A DNA stretch of 64,000 nt from an uncultured Myxococcales bacterium (GCA_937872925.1 CALMUT010000081.1:1-64000); one strand, 5' to 3'. Positions 36,245 through 45,823 are shown, numbered from the stretch's first letter. Translations and numbers: made by a program. Notes: generated from the sequence alone by a model not told the origin.

Positions 36245-38623
36245 CTACTGCGTGCCTGTGGCATGGGCACGGCGGCCGCGGATCCTCAGGTAGCTAGAAT
36301 AGGCGTCTTGGTTGTTGTTGGTTTGGGTGGTGGGGATCTTGTTGCCCGCGCCCAGGGTCAGTTGTTGGATGGGGCCGCCCGCGGCGACGTCGGGCTGCGT
36401 CGGCACGACCGCCGTGGCGCAAAAGAACGCCTTGCAACCGCCCACGAGCACGTCGAGCAGCGAATTGCAGGACGCGCCGACCGGCTGGTTCGCGCCGCAG
36501 TAGGTGTACGCCTTGGTGCCGGAGCCGCAGTTCAATGCGGAGCCACCGGGCCGGCAGCGCGATGTGCTTGGTCCGGAAGTAGTCAGGGATTCCGGCGCAG
36601 GGATCTTCGCCAAGGACTCCACGGTGATGTTGCCGCATAGACCCTGGCCGGAGCCGTCACCGATGACCTCCGGGAACACGACGAGCCCGGCGGCAAGAGC
36701 AGCCGGTGGAGGCGCCGGCACGCTCGCAGTGCCACTGGTGGTCGCTACGATCTTGGCGCCGCGCATCTCTAGCTGCGAGGGCACGCCGGCCAAAAGCAGT
36801 GTCATGACTGCATTGGCCGGGCCTGCGGTGATGTTCTTCGCTGAAAGCACTGCGCCCAGATTGCTGGTGGGCAGCCCGGCTGAGTCAACGCTGGCCTTGT
36901 CGAGCAGGAACCACCAATCGATGGGATTGGAGGGGCCCGCGGGCCAGGTGCCCTTCGCCGGATCCAAGTAGCCGCTGACGATGCCCAGCTGGAAGCTTGG
37001 GTCGGCCACGCCGGTCAGGTCGTCCAGGTTGCGTGACTGCACCAAAACGTTGGTCTCGCCATCGTTAATGCCGGCTGTGAGCGAATTGTTCAGCTCGTTG
37101 CGCGCCAGGTTTGTCAGCGCCACGTTCCCAAGTTGGTTCTTCGTGGCCGTGCAAAACGCAGGCGACGTACCTCCTTGGATCTCGACTTTTGTCATCCGGT
37201 GCAAGACTTCGTATTTGCACTGACTGTCGCAGCCATCGAGATTGAGTTTGTTGCCGTCGTCGCACTGCTCCGCGCCGCCGATCTTGCCATCGCCGCAAAC
37301 GACCGGCGCGATCGTCTTGCAGCTGGCGTCGCAGGTCGGTGTGTTTGGCGGCTCGCACTGCTCGCCGCCGCCGGTGTCAATGATGGTATCGCCGCAGGTG
37401 CTCTGCTTGCATTGGCCGCCGTTGGCGTCGCAGATGCTGCGTGGGCTCGCCAGACACACTGCGCCCTTCGCCAGCGGTGTGCCGGGTTGGCAGGTCTTGC
37501 CTCCCGTGATGTTCGCGCACACTTCCGTGCCGGTGCAGGGGTTGTTGTCACTGCACGCCGCGTTGTTGGCGCATTCGAAGGTGCACGACGCCGAACAGCC
37601 GCTTCCGGGTACGCCGTTTTGGGCGGCTTTGTCGCATTGGTCGTTGCCGTTGACGATGCCGTCACCGCAGGACGCTGGCACACACGCGCCCGCGGCGCAG
37701 ACGCCGGTCACACTGCCCACGGTACACGCTTTACCGTTCTGGCTCGTATCCGCGGGGTTGGCGCATTTGTTTGCGTTGCACTGATCCAGCGTGCACACGT
37801 TGCTGTCGCTACACTGCGTGCCTGCGGTGCAAGTGAACTTGCAGGCTTTAGTGCAGCCGTCGGTGTCGTCGGTGTTGCCGTCGTCGCAGTCCTCGCCAGG
37901 CTCTGGCTTGGAGTTGCCGCAAGCGGCCGTGGTGCACACACCGCTGGCGCAGTAGCCAGCGCCACCGTTGCAGGGATCATTGTCGCTCTTCGCAGTGCCC
38001 CCAGTGCAGGTGTGCTTGGTATCGTCGCATACATTGGTGCCCGCGCATTCGTCGCCACTGGTAGAGCAATCTCGGGTGGAGTCCGTGCTCAAGCAGCTAA
38101 ACTTGCAGGCGGTGGTGCAGCCGTTGGTGTCGTCGACGTCGCCGTCGTCGCATTCTTCGCCTGTTTGCGGCTGACCGTCGCCGCAGCTTTTGGGCACGCA
38201 ATTGCCGCCCACGCAAAAGCTATCCGTGCCGCAGCTGGTGCCGTCCGCCGGGGGAGTGCCTGGATCGCATCTGTTCTCCGAAGAGCAAGTCTCTACGCCG
38301 TTGCAGGCGTTGCCGTCGTCGCATTTGTCCCGGGCAGGGTTGCCAGCGATGCACGTGAAGCTGCAGTCGTTCTCGCAGCCGTCTTTGCCCGCAGAGTTGT
38401 CGTCGTCGCACTCTTCGGTGCCTTCTAGTTTGCCGTTGCCACAGGTTTGCCCCGCGCCGCCCGCGCTGCCGCCCTGTCCCGCAGCACCGTCCGCGCCGCC
38501 AGTGCCGGCGTCCTTGTTGCTTGGAAGTCCCGCGTCATCGGAGCTGCCGCAGGCGGCGAACAGGCCGAAGCCGAGTACCAGTGAAGACGCGGTGACCAGC
38601 GCGGTGAGCGGACGACGGATCAT
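36245..38623 (-). CDS. Large DUF4215-repeat Cys-rich lipoprotein
   Basis: 792 residues. Signal peptide ends with lipobox FAAC (about Cys25), then GSSDD and a Gly/Ala linker. From about residue 58 to 460 there are around eight DUF4215-type units of the form CGDG...E-CDDGN..D.DGC...C (for example CGDGQPQTGEECDDGD, CGNSKPEPGEDCDDGN, CGDGKIGGAEQCDDGN), alternating with Cys-rich CxxN-C units. The C-terminal 320 residues form a non-repetitive beta-rich domain with a few cysteines. DUF4215 is typical of myxobacterial surface proteins; adhesion or matrix roles are suspected but unproven. Confidence 0.88.
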   Translation of the reverse strand: MIRRPLTALVTASSLVLGFGLFAACGSSDDAGLPSNKDAGTGGADGAAGQGGSAGGAGQTCGNGKLEGTEECDDDNSAGKDGCENDCSFTCIAGNPARDKCDDGNACNGVETCSSENRCDPGTPPADGTSCGTDSFCVGGNCVPKSCGDGQPQTGEECDDGDVDDTNGCTTACKFSCLSTDSTRDCSTSGDECAGTNVCDDTKHTCTGGTAKSDNDPCNGGAGYCASGVCTTAACGNSKPEPGEDCDDGNTDDTDGCTKACKFTCTAGTQCSDSNVCTLDQCNANKCANPADTSQNGKACTVGSVTGVCAAGACVPASCGDGIVNGNDQCDKAAQNGVPGSGCSASCTFECANNAACSDNNPCTGTEVCANITGGKTCQPGTPLAKGAVCLASPRSICDANGGQCKQSTCGDTIIDTGGGEQCEPPNTPTCDASCKTIAPVVCGDGKIGGAEQCDDGNKLNLDGCDSQCKYEVLHRMTKVEIQGGTSPAFCTATKNQLGNVALTNLARNELNNSLTAGINDGETNVLVQSRNLDDLTGVADPSFQLGIVSGYLDPAKGTWPAGPSNPIDWWFLLDKASVDSAGLPTSNLGAVLSAKNITAGPANAVMTLLLAGVPSQLEMRGAKIVATTSGTASVPAPPPAALAAGLVVFPEVIGDGSGQGLCGNITVESLAKIPAPESLTTSGPSTSRCRPGGSALNCGSGTKAYTYCGANQPVGASCNSLLDVLVGGCKAFFCATAVVPTQPDVAAGGPIQQLTLGAGNKIPTTQTNNNQDAYSSYLRIRGRRAHATGTQ

Positions 38624-38766
38624 GAAGAACCTCCCAATGAACTCTCAAAGTATCATGGCAGTGTTCTGTCGGCGCGCTGCGCCCGTCGAGAAGAGGCTCG
38701 CCTACGCCGTACTACGTTGTAGGTAACGCGCTGCGCTGTCAGGCGTCATGATGGTTTTTCAGTAGG

Positions 38767-39351
38767 CTAAGCAGCCCGCGCGAAGTGGATCTTGTCCGCC
38801 TGCCCGGCGCGGTAGAAGCGCCGTAGGCGCTGCGTGCGCGCCGCCCGATCAGGGATCGCCATCAAACGAGACACGAAGCGCGCCGCCAAGTCGTTCGCCA
38901 TTCGGTAGCGCTCGCCGGCCTCGGTGCCAGCGGGGTGTAGGTATGCCACGCGCTCAAACAACCGGTGTCGCAGCGCCACTTTGCGCGGGCCGCTCGCGCT
39001 GCGATCGTGGGCCAGAAGCACGAACTTGTCGACTTCGGCTTGCAGCTCTAGTTCGAGCTGAGTCGTTGGCAGCTCAGTCCGTGCGCGTTCCGTCACGTAC
39101 ACGAAGTGACTGACGCCTTCGGCGAGTTGGAACCACAGATCGCACGGACCGCCCTCGGCGGGCTTGGGTTCGCCCGGCGGAAGTATCAATGCGATTTCCA
39201 AATATTCGCTGTCTTGGCGTACCAACAGCGTTTCGCGCCCGCCGTCGGCGGCCGTGCGCACGTAGTCAACCACGTTCGGGGTGGATTCCAGACCGTAGAT
39301 GCGCTCCAAACGACGCTGGATGTGATGCAGGGTCCGGCTGCGACGACTCAA
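38767..39351 (-). CDS. Conserved-looking hypothetical protein, downstream partner of 39348 gene
   Basis: 194 residues beginning at a TTG whose last two bases overlap the upstream TGA (TTGA), which argues for translational coupling and decides the start. No signal peptide. It is a soluble alpha/beta protein with segments such as LVRQDSEYLEIALILPPG, DLWFQLAEGVSHFVYVTERA and LELELQAEVDKFVLLAHD and a basic, helical C-terminus. I do not recognise the family. The strict pairing suggests the two proteins act together. Confidence 0.7.
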   Translation of the reverse strand: MSRRSRTLHHIQRRLERIYGLESTPNVVDYVRTAADGGRETLLVRQDSEYLEIALILPPGEPKPAEGGPCDLWFQLAEGVSHFVYVTERARTELPTTQLELELQAEVDKFVLLAHDRSASGPRKVALRHRLFERVAYLHPAGTEAGERYRMANDLAARFVSRLMAIPDRAARTQRLRRFYRAGQADKIHFARAA

Positions 39352-39977
39352 TTGAGCGCCCCCGAGCCATTGCCTCGCGTGGGCATCATGCCCCGGGACG
39401 TCAGAGCCTCCGCCAACGGTTCGGACCCGGTTTCGAGCCAGCGCTCGTAGAGCTTGACGATGGCCGAGTCCGTACGCGCAGCGCGTGCCTGCAGCGCAGT
39501 GGCAACGTCCGCCAGCAGATCCGCAAACTGCCGAAACTTCATTGCGAGCTCAGCGAAGACGTCCGGGCCCGACGACTCACCGCCGCCACGTCGCAGCATC
39601 GTCGCCGCGTTCTCGTAGGCGCGCGAGCCGAGGGCACTGACGTAGGTTCGTTCCACGCCACGGTTTTCGAGATGCTCCGGGAAAAAGCCGCTGACGTAGA
39701 GCACGCCGTCGCCGACGGTGCGCAAGCGCTCGAAGCGTTCGCGCCCACTGGCTTGCATGGCTTCATCTAGAAGGAGCGTCAGCGGCCGAGAGAGCGTCTC
39801 TTCGGAGAGGTGACCGGGACGTGCGTAGTCTGCAAGGAGCGCGACGACGTAGCTCGCGGCCGCATCGGTCGCCTCCACGTTGCGCGCGCGCATCGCGTCA
39901 GCGACGACGCCGCCGAAGAACTCCGAGATGTTCGCGGAAAGTTCAATTTTCGGGGGGGTCGCGTTCTTTGGACTCAT
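39348..39977 (-). CDS. Conserved-looking hypothetical protein, upstream partner
   Basis: 209 residues from ATG 39977; the frame is open for 24 codons upstream but MSPKNATPPK is a more natural start. It is predicted all-alpha and cytosolic, with ELSANISEFFGGVVADAMRA, AASYVVALLADYARPGHL and FAELAMKFRQFADLLADVAT. It lacks any motif I can name. It overlaps the downstream gene by 4 bp. Confidence 0.7.
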   Translation of the reverse strand: MSPKNATPPKIELSANISEFFGGVVADAMRARNVEATDAAASYVVALLADYARPGHLSEETLSRPLTLLLDEAMQASGRERFERLRTVGDGVLYVSGFFPEHLENRGVERTYVSALGSRAYENAATMLRRGGGESSGPDVFAELAMKFRQFADLLADVATALQARAARTDSAIVKLYERWLETGSEPLAEALTSRGMMPTRGNGSGALN

Positions 39978-40400
39978 CACATATCTCCACGGTTCTGCCG
40001 AGCATCGCCAGGGCACGCCCAAGACAATGCAAAGCCTTGGCCAAACCAAAGTTGAGGTGAGTGGTGTCCATCCGACCGGTCGCGTGGGGCGGAGAGATCC
40101 GCGACGGGTTTCTGCTGATAACGGAATGGACGCTTATCGAAATTGCTCAACTGTCTTCAATATGACGGAACGTGAAGCATTTCGGCAAATTGCGGATGGG
40201 ATCTTCAGGTCGTTTCTTAGCCACCTGCCCTCCTCGCTGCCAAAAGGGCGACCGCGCCCCCACACCACCGTACACGTCGGGAATCATCGTAAAGTAGCGC
40301 TAAAAAGTCAGAATATTGACGCGCCACGGCATTGTCGCGTCGGGGCTATGACTTTGAGAGCGCGGGTGCGAAGCGCGGGCCCCAAGCGTACCCTTAGAAG
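39978..40400 (+). other. 423-bp intergenic region, locally AT-rich
   Basis: Divergent promoter region between the 39348 gene and the astacin-like protease. The stretch 40110-40215 and 40290-40320 is clearly richer in A and T than its surroundings. I see no convincing -35/-10 pair, RNA structure or conserved small ORF. Confidence 0.5.
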
Positions 40401-41618
40401 ATGCACTTCTACGTGCGGCGGGGATTGGCTGCGGCGGTGTCGTGCGCAATGGCGCTCGCTTGTGGCGACGATGGTGCTTTCCATCACGCCGAAAGCGACT
40501 CAGAAAGTTCCGGCGCTGTGTGTCCCGCGCACGATCCAGACTGCGACCGCATTGAAGAAGAGTGCGTAGTGGAAGACCGCGAACACGTTGCGGCGGCGAA
40601 GACGAACGCACCTGGCGGTTCGACCATCATGGGACTCGGCGGCCCCAAGAACAACGCCGGCAAGCACAAGATCTGGCCCAAGGGGCGCGTACCATACAAG
40701 GTCCACTCGAGCGTCAACAGCACCACTAAGAGCCGCCTGACTAGCGCGATGAACGAGTGGCAAAACAAGAGCAAGCAGCGCGTGCGGTTTGTCAAAGCCA
40801 CGGCGAGCGACAACGCCTACGTATTAGTAAGCGAAGGTAGCCCCCGGGTGGAGTTCGTGGGCTATCGCGCGAACACGGTGTCCAAGCTGTACCTGCGCGA
40901 TTCCGAGTACCAGACTGTGGTCCGGCACGAACTCGGTCACGTTCTGGGGCTCGAGCACGAACATCGCCGCAAAGACCGCGGCAGCCACATTCAGGTCATC
41001 TCGAGCAACATCGTGAACACCACGAGCTGCAAGTACCAGTTCAGCTTGTGTACGGACTGCGCTCCGCTCGTGAACTACAACGTCAAGTCCGTGATGCACT
41101 ATCGTAGCACGCGAGATCTTTCCAGCTGTCGCGTGGGCGGCAAGGCCGTACTGCTCAACAAGTCCGGCGGACTCATCAATCACGAGTGGGTGATCACGGG
41201 CGGCGATCTGAACGCCATCGCGGAGCTCTACGGTCCCGCGCCTTCCACAGGTTCCGGGGGCAGCGGCGGGACGGGCGGCGGCACGACTGGCGGAAGCACG
41301 GGAACGGGAGCCGTCGCGGGTAGCGCGGGTGCCGGCGGCTTTGCCGGAACCGCTGGCACTTCCGGTTCGGCGGGGGGGCCTGGCGCCGCGGGCAACGATG
41401 GCGTCGATTGGAACTACGGCGGATGGGGCGGACTCGCTGGCGCGGGCACGGCCGGTTCCGCCGGCAACGAAAACGGCCAAACCACAACACGCACCGCCGA
41501 CGGCAGCGAAGGCAATTGCGGCTGTCGCACGCCAGCGCGTCGCGATTCCGCGCCGTCGCTGGTGGCGCTACTGGGCTTCGCGGCCCTGACGATTCGGCGT
41601 CGCCGCGCGCGCTCCTAG
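40401..41618 (+). CDS. Astacin-like zinc metalloprotease with lipobox and MYXO-CTERM tail
   Basis: 405 residues from ATG 40401. The signal peptide ends MALAC, a usable lipobox. The protease domain (about 85-270) has the extended zinc motif HELGHVLGLEHEHRRKDR starting at H176 and a Met-turn SVMHYRS near residue 230, the astacin (M12A) pattern. A Gly/Ser/Ala/Thr linker (about 275-370) leads to a C-terminal MYXO-CTERM signal: C-G-C, then a hydrophobic APSLVALLGFAALTI and a terminal RRRRARS. MYXO-CTERM proteins are processed and displayed at the surface through the myxosortase route. Protease substrates are unknown. Having both an N-terminal lipobox and a C-terminal sorting signal is unusual. Confidence 0.92.
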   Translation: MHFYVRRGLAAAVSCAMALACGDDGAFHHAESDSESSGAVCPAHDPDCDRIEEECVVEDREHVAAAKTNAPGGSTIMGLGGPKNNAGKHKIWPKGRVPYKVHSSVNSTTKSRLTSAMNEWQNKSKQRVRFVKATASDNAYVLVSEGSPRVEFVGYRANTVSKLYLRDSEYQTVVRHELGHVLGLEHEHRRKDRGSHIQVISSNIVNTTSCKYQFSLCTDCAPLVNYNVKSVMHYRSTRDLSSCRVGGKAVLLNKSGGLINHEWVITGGDLNAIAELYGPAPSTGSGGSGGTGGGTTGGSTGTGAVAGSAGAGGFAGTAGTSGSAGGPGAAGNDGVDWNYGGWGGLAGAGTAGSAGNENGQTTTRTADGSEGNCGCRTPARRDSAPSLVALLGFAALTIRRRRARS

Positions 41619-41689
41619 CGGCGCCACGTGTCCTTCGCTCAGATTTCCTCTTCGGCGCGCGTGCAGTTGCGGTTGCGCCGTGGGCTCGT

Positions 41690-44506
41690 CTACGGGCAGT
41701 TCTGGAGATTGACAGGGGCGGCGTAGAGTTCTTCGGCGCCCCAGCGATTGTCGGACCAGAGGACGAGTTGCTTGCCTGAACCAACAGCCAGCGCTTCGAG
41801 GCCGAGGGCGTTTGGAGTCGACAGAACCAGCGATGCGCTGGTGAGCGGCGTGACGGTTGTGCCTCCGGTCTGGGACAATGAAAAGCGCTGGTGACGAATC
41901 AGGTTGTCACGCAGCTCCACGAAGTCGTACGCGCCCCCACTTGAGACAATTGTTCTGAACGCCTTCGGGTAGACGTTGGAAGGGAGTTTCAGCACCGACG
42001 CGGGCGTGTTCACGCTGGCACCCCGGTTGACCATAACGTCACCGTCGTTGCGGACATATGTCGTGACCCAAGTCGAGCCGTCGTGCACAACGACCGGCAC
42101 GTCATTGTAGTACGTCCACGAATCGAGGGTGGAGACCGGCTTGGTCTTGGATCCGTCGGAATTGTAGAACGCAAGCAGCGTAGAGTTGCTGTAGCGGACA
42201 GCAATCGCCCATTCACCCGCTGGCGACAGTGCCATACCCGCACGGCCATACGCCGACCCGGTTGCTGTGACGTTCACCGCCTCCGGTGCAGTTCCGTCAG
42301 TCCCGATGCGCTGGAAGCTCGTTCCGGTGTAACCCAGAGTGACTATCGCGTAGCCACCGTACACGGGAGACCAGGTGATTCGCGGGGCGGAAATGGGCGC
42401 CTTCGTGCCCGGAGTCGCGGCCGTAATGTCGACCATTCCCGCCTTTGGCGTACCGTCAGCCGTGAGTCGCCGGAACATGATGCTGCTGTAGCCGTTTGCC
42501 CACGCCACACCGAATTCAGTGCCGGTCCAAGCGATATCTGGCGTCAGGGAGCCGGCCGTCTGACCGCTTGCGATCTGCACGTCCGGAGATTTTGCGCGAG
42601 TGCCATCTGCGTTGAGCAATGCAAAGTACAGCTCGCCCGTCGTTCCGATTTCTTCATACACCACACCCGCATGGGTGCCGTTCCAGGCAGCGGCGGCGCC
42701 CAGCGTCTTGGTCGCCGTGGTCGTCAGTCGCAACGCGCTGCCAACGATGGGATTCGGGCACATGCATTTGCCAGCAGAACAGATTTGGTTTCCCGAGCAC
42801 GCTTTGGTGCATGAGCCACAATGCGTCGCGTCGGTCTGCAGATCGTGACACGTCGTCCCGCACAGAGTCTGATTGGCCTGGTTGCACCGGCAACTTGCAT
42901 AGGAGCAGTAGGTGTTCGCAGGACACGCCTTGTCGCACGCACCGCAGTGGGTCGCATTCGAGTACACATCCGTGCAAGCGCTCGTGCTGGCGCACCACTG
43001 TTCGTTGTAGTTCGGGCAGCGACAGGTCCCGGCCGAGCAGATTTGCCCTGTTTCACAAGTTTTTCCGCATGTACCGCAATTTGCAGGATCGCTCGAGGTG
43101 GTCACGCAAGTTGAGGTAGCGGCACACCAAGTCTTGCCAGTGCCACACGTGCACGCTCCATTCGAACAGCTTTGGGCGGCAGGGCAGACGTTGCCGCAGG
43201 CTCCGCAGTTCTGCGTGTCTGTCTTCGTGTCCGTGCAGCCGGCGGCGCACAACGTTTGCCCGGAAACGTAACACTTGCATGTGCCGGAGCTGCAGACTTG
43301 GCCGCTAGGGCAGCCGGCATTGCAAGCGCCGCAGTGTGAGGAGTTCGTCTGCGTATTGACGCAAACACCGTCGCACAAGCTGGGCACCGACGTCGGGCAA
43401 GCGCAGGTTCCGGAGACGCAGTTCTGTCCGGCGGAGCACACATTGCCGCAGGTTCCACAGTTCTGCTTGTCCACGGTCGTGTTCGTGCACACACCGTTGC
43501 AGAGCGACCCGCCAAGGCATGTGCACGTGCCCGCCAGGCATTGCTGTGTCGAGACACAGCTCGTGCCGCAAGAGCCGCAGTTCTGCTCGTCTCCTTGCAG
43601 GTCGACGCAGGTGTTGGCGCAGGTGTCTTTCTGCCCGGCAGGACAGCTGCAAGTGCCGTTGAAGCAGGACGCACCGGAGGGACACACATTGCCGCAGGTG
43701 CCGCAATTGCTCGCATCGGCGTCCAGGTCCACGCAACCAACTCCCGGGCAGTGTTCCTGAACCGTGGGACTGGGGCACTGGCAAGTCGACGCCATACAGC
43801 TCTGGCCGACGGGGCATGCGTTTCCACACGCGCCGCAGTTCTCGTCGTTGGTAGAGAGATCGACGCACCCGGCGCCGCTGCAGTAGTCCGGGGTCAGGCT
43901 GTCGGTGCAGCTGCAGACGCCGTTGACGCAGGCCTGGCCCGACTGGCAGCTGGTACCACATGCGCCGCAGTTCTGTGGATCCGAGTCGAAGCTCGCGCAC
44001 TTGCCGTCGCACTCGAAAGGCGTCTGCTGCGGGCACGTGCAAGCAGCTAGGACGCAGACCTGATCAGCACGGCAAGCCACGTTGCAGCCACCGCAATGCT
44101 TCGGGTCGTCTTGGGGCACAGCCGCGCCATCGCAGACCATGCAATCGTCGACACGACCGTTACACTCGTTGTCCTTGCCGTCACCGCAGATCTCGACGGC
44201 GGCGTCTGGCACACACGCACAGATCTGCGATTCGAAATTTTCCGCGTCCACGCACCCCCAGTTGGGAGAAATTGGACAGTCGCCCGAGGTCGCGCAAGTG
44301 CGCGTGCAAATGCCGCTTGTTGGGTCGCGACGCACGCACAGCCCAGAGGCGCAGTCCTCCGTGCGTTGACACGGAGCGCCGAACTCCGCGCCTGTCGTCG
44401 GAATGGCCGAGTCGTCTGCGCTGCAGCCGACGGTCAAGAATACGAGAAGCGTGATAAGCCAGCTGAAGGCGCCGGTGACGGCGCGCGGACGTTCAATACA
44501 CGACAT
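41690..44506 (-). CDS. Very Cys-rich repeat lipoprotein with C-terminal propeller-like domain
   Basis: Start chosen at ATG 44506, which gives a signal MSCIERPRAVTGAFSWLITL with lipobox TVGC; the frame is open 91 codons further but that part is the shadow of the overlapping upstream gene. 938 residues. From about 40 to 610 there are some 16 units of about 35 residues of the type NCGACGNVCPAGQSCSNGAC-C, each with 6-8 cysteines. The last 300 residues (LRLTTTATKTLGAAAAWNG onward) have no cysteine repeats, contain WxGxxxGVxW-type strands, and look like a beta propeller. This architecture is frequent in Myxococcota surface proteins. It overlaps the upstream gene by 14 bp, so they are one transcription unit. 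Confidence 0.88.
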   Translation of the reverse strand: MSCIERPRAVTGAFSWLITLLVFLTVGCSADDSAIPTTGAEFGAPCQRTEDCASGLCVRRDPTSGICTRTCATSGDCPISPNWGCVDAENFESQICACVPDAAVEICGDGKDNECNGRVDDCMVCDGAAVPQDDPKHCGGCNVACRADQVCVLAACTCPQQTPFECDGKCASFDSDPQNCGACGTSCQSGQACVNGVCSCTDSLTPDYCSGAGCVDLSTNDENCGACGNACPVGQSCMASTCQCPSPTVQEHCPGVGCVDLDADASNCGTCGNVCPSGASCFNGTCSCPAGQKDTCANTCVDLQGDEQNCGSCGTSCVSTQQCLAGTCTCLGGSLCNGVCTNTTVDKQNCGTCGNVCSAGQNCVSGTCACPTSVPSLCDGVCVNTQTNSSHCGACNAGCPSGQVCSSGTCKCYVSGQTLCAAGCTDTKTDTQNCGACGNVCPAAQSCSNGACTCGTGKTWCAATSTCVTTSSDPANCGTCGKTCETGQICSAGTCRCPNYNEQWCASTSACTDVYSNATHCGACDKACPANTYCSYASCRCNQANQTLCGTTCHDLQTDATHCGSCTKACSGNQICSAGKCMCPNPIVGSALRLTTTATKTLGAAAAWNGTHAGVVYEEIGTTGELYFALLNADGTRAKSPDVQIASGQTAGSLTPDIAWTGTEFGVAWANGYSSIMFRRLTADGTPKAGMVDITAATPGTKAPISAPRITWSPVYGGYAIVTLGYTGTSFQRIGTDGTAPEAVNVTATGSAYGRAGMALSPAGEWAIAVRYSNSTLLAFYNSDGSKTKPVSTLDSWTYYNDVPVVVHDGSTWVTTYVRNDGDVMVNRGASVNTPASVLKLPSNVYPKAFRTIVSSGGAYDFVELRDNLIRHQRFSLSQTGGTTVTPLTSASLVLSTPNALGLEALAVGSGKQLVLWSDNRWGAEELYAAPVNLQNCP

Positions 44507-45137
44507 GACACCCCGGTTGGTCAGTGCAATCGGAAACCGTGCGCGTGGAGCAAGCAGCTGCGACGCCCTCGCAGTTATCGTCCCAGTAGCAGCCCTCCTG
44601 GTAAATGCAGCTGGACGAGCCGTTGAACAGGCTGCAACCCCACGAGCTGCCGCTACACTTCTTGCTCGAAGTGCTCCAGTAGCAACCCTGCTGGGCGTTG
44701 CAGGAATAGGACGAAAACTGCGCGTAGCAAGAACTCGAGACCCCTGTGCAGTCCCCCGATTTCTTGCAACCGGTCGCAAGAGTGCATTGCGTCAGGGTGA
44801 GTAGCGAACAAGGCGTCGCGGTCCCGCCGCAGTACGGGTTGGAGCCACCGCCGCTCCCGGCCGTGCCGCCTGAGCCTGAACTGCCGCTGACTCCGCCAAA
44901 GTTCCCGAATCCGCCCGTGGCCCCGACGCCGCCCCCACCAGCGCTTCCGCTCTGACCGCCCGCAGTGGACCCTCCAATCGCGCTAGCATCAAACTCGAGC
45001 ATCGCGTCCGGTGGACCCGCGGGCCCGGCGCCACCGGATGGTTCGTCCCCGCAACCGGTTTGCCCCAGCAACAGTAGTGTCCCGAACGCGGCGATGCACG
45101 CGGCGGCCGAGTCGTAATAAGCAGTTTCACGCCCCAT
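44493..45137 (-). CDS. Cys-rich lipoprotein, first gene of pair
   Basis: 214 residues. Signal peptide with lipobox QTGC, followed by a 75-residue Gly/Ser/Ala/Pro linker. The C-terminal 110 residues carry about 18 cysteines in repeats of the form C-x(3)-SCIYQEGCYWDDNC / C-NAQQGCYWSTSSKKC / C-TDQPGCHVVY, roughly three imperfect copies of a C-(Q)-GC-W/H-C module. Probably surface-exposed and co-expressed with the 938-residue protein downstream. Confidence 0.8.
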   Translation of the reverse strand: MGRETAYYDSAAACIAAFGTLLLLGQTGCGDEPSGGAGPAGPPDAMLEFDASAIGGSTAGGQSGSAGGGGVGATGGFGNFGGVSGSSGSGGTAGSGGGSNPYCGGTATPCSLLTLTQCTLATGCKKSGDCTGVSSSCYAQFSSYSCNAQQGCYWSTSSKKCSGSSWGCSLFNGSSSCIYQEGCYWDDNCEGVAAACSTRTVSDCTDQPGCHVVY

Positions 45138-45260
45138 GAACTCTAGAATATCGAAACGCTGGCGGCGCGTGACGAGGTTTCGGAGGCCTCAGCGCAAATA
45201 GGTGCGACGGTGTACGCGAGCTGCAACCCCACCAGTCACCTGGAAGGCTTGCGTCAACGC

Positions 45261-45316
45261 AGTTGAGCAAGATGTGCACAACTGCCAGTCGCCAGTTGAG
45301 CAGAATCTGCACAACT
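45261..45316 (+). promoter_or_regulatory. Two tandem palindromic sites (operator candidate)
   Basis: AGTTGAGCA-AGATG-TGCACAACT (45261-45283) and AGTTGAGCA-GAATC-TGCACAACT (45294-45316) are two copies of one 23-bp dyad with identical arms and different 5-bp centres, spaced 33 bp start to start (about three helical turns). This is how paired dimer-binding operators look. They lie 124 bp upstream of the 44493-45137 lipoprotein gene and over 300 bp from the groES promoter, so the lipoprotein operon is the likelier target. The binding protein is unknown. Confidence 0.55.
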
Positions 45317-45628
45317 TGCCGCAAACCGCGACCGGCTCGGGCCGAAAGAGCGGCACCGGATGGGTGAATAGGGTCGTGGAGGGCGTGGCGACGCGCTTCC
45401 ATGACGCACGCGCCTGTCTGGATCGCGACGACGGCCGCCGCGCCGAGGTCGGAAAGCGGCCGCCGCGCTGGGCCCTGCGTTCAGGGACAGGACCGGCGCG
45501 GGCTCAGGCCGCCGAAACCCACAGGCGATTGCAGTGAGGCTGTCCGACTCAGTGAGCGCCACGCCAAACCAATCCGCGGATTTCGTCGCTTTGGCAGACA
45601 AAATGACCTCCCGCGCCCCAGGCCGCCC

Positions 45629-45656
45629 TTGACTCCATCCCAGCCCTGACTACATT
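45629..45656 (+). promoter_or_regulatory. sigma70-like promoter of groES-groEL
   Basis: TTGACT (45629-45634), 16-bp spacer, TACATT (45651-45656). Transcription would begin near 45663, placing the CIRCE element immediately downstream of the start, its usual place. Confidence 0.65.
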
Positions 45657-45671
45657 CGCCCCACTCGTCTG

Positions 45672-45698
45672 CTAGCACTCGCTGCATGTGAGTGCTAA
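45672..45698 (+). promoter_or_regulatory. CIRCE element (HrcA operator)
   Basis: CTAGCACTC-N9-GAGTGCTAA matches the CIRCE consensus TTAGCACTC-N9-GAGTGCTAA with one mismatch. CIRCE is bound by the heat-shock repressor HrcA, which depends on GroEL for activity. It predicts HrcA-controlled heat-shock induction of the groESL operon. Confidence 0.95.
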
Positions 45699-45823
45699 CG
45701 ACAGAAACGCTTTAGTTTCAATGGGTTACAGGTCTCGGAGACCATACTGCCTGTCGAAATGAGCACCGCGGGCTTCGGTAGGGGGCCGCGAAACCAACCA
45801 AAACGCAAAGAGGGATATCTCAC

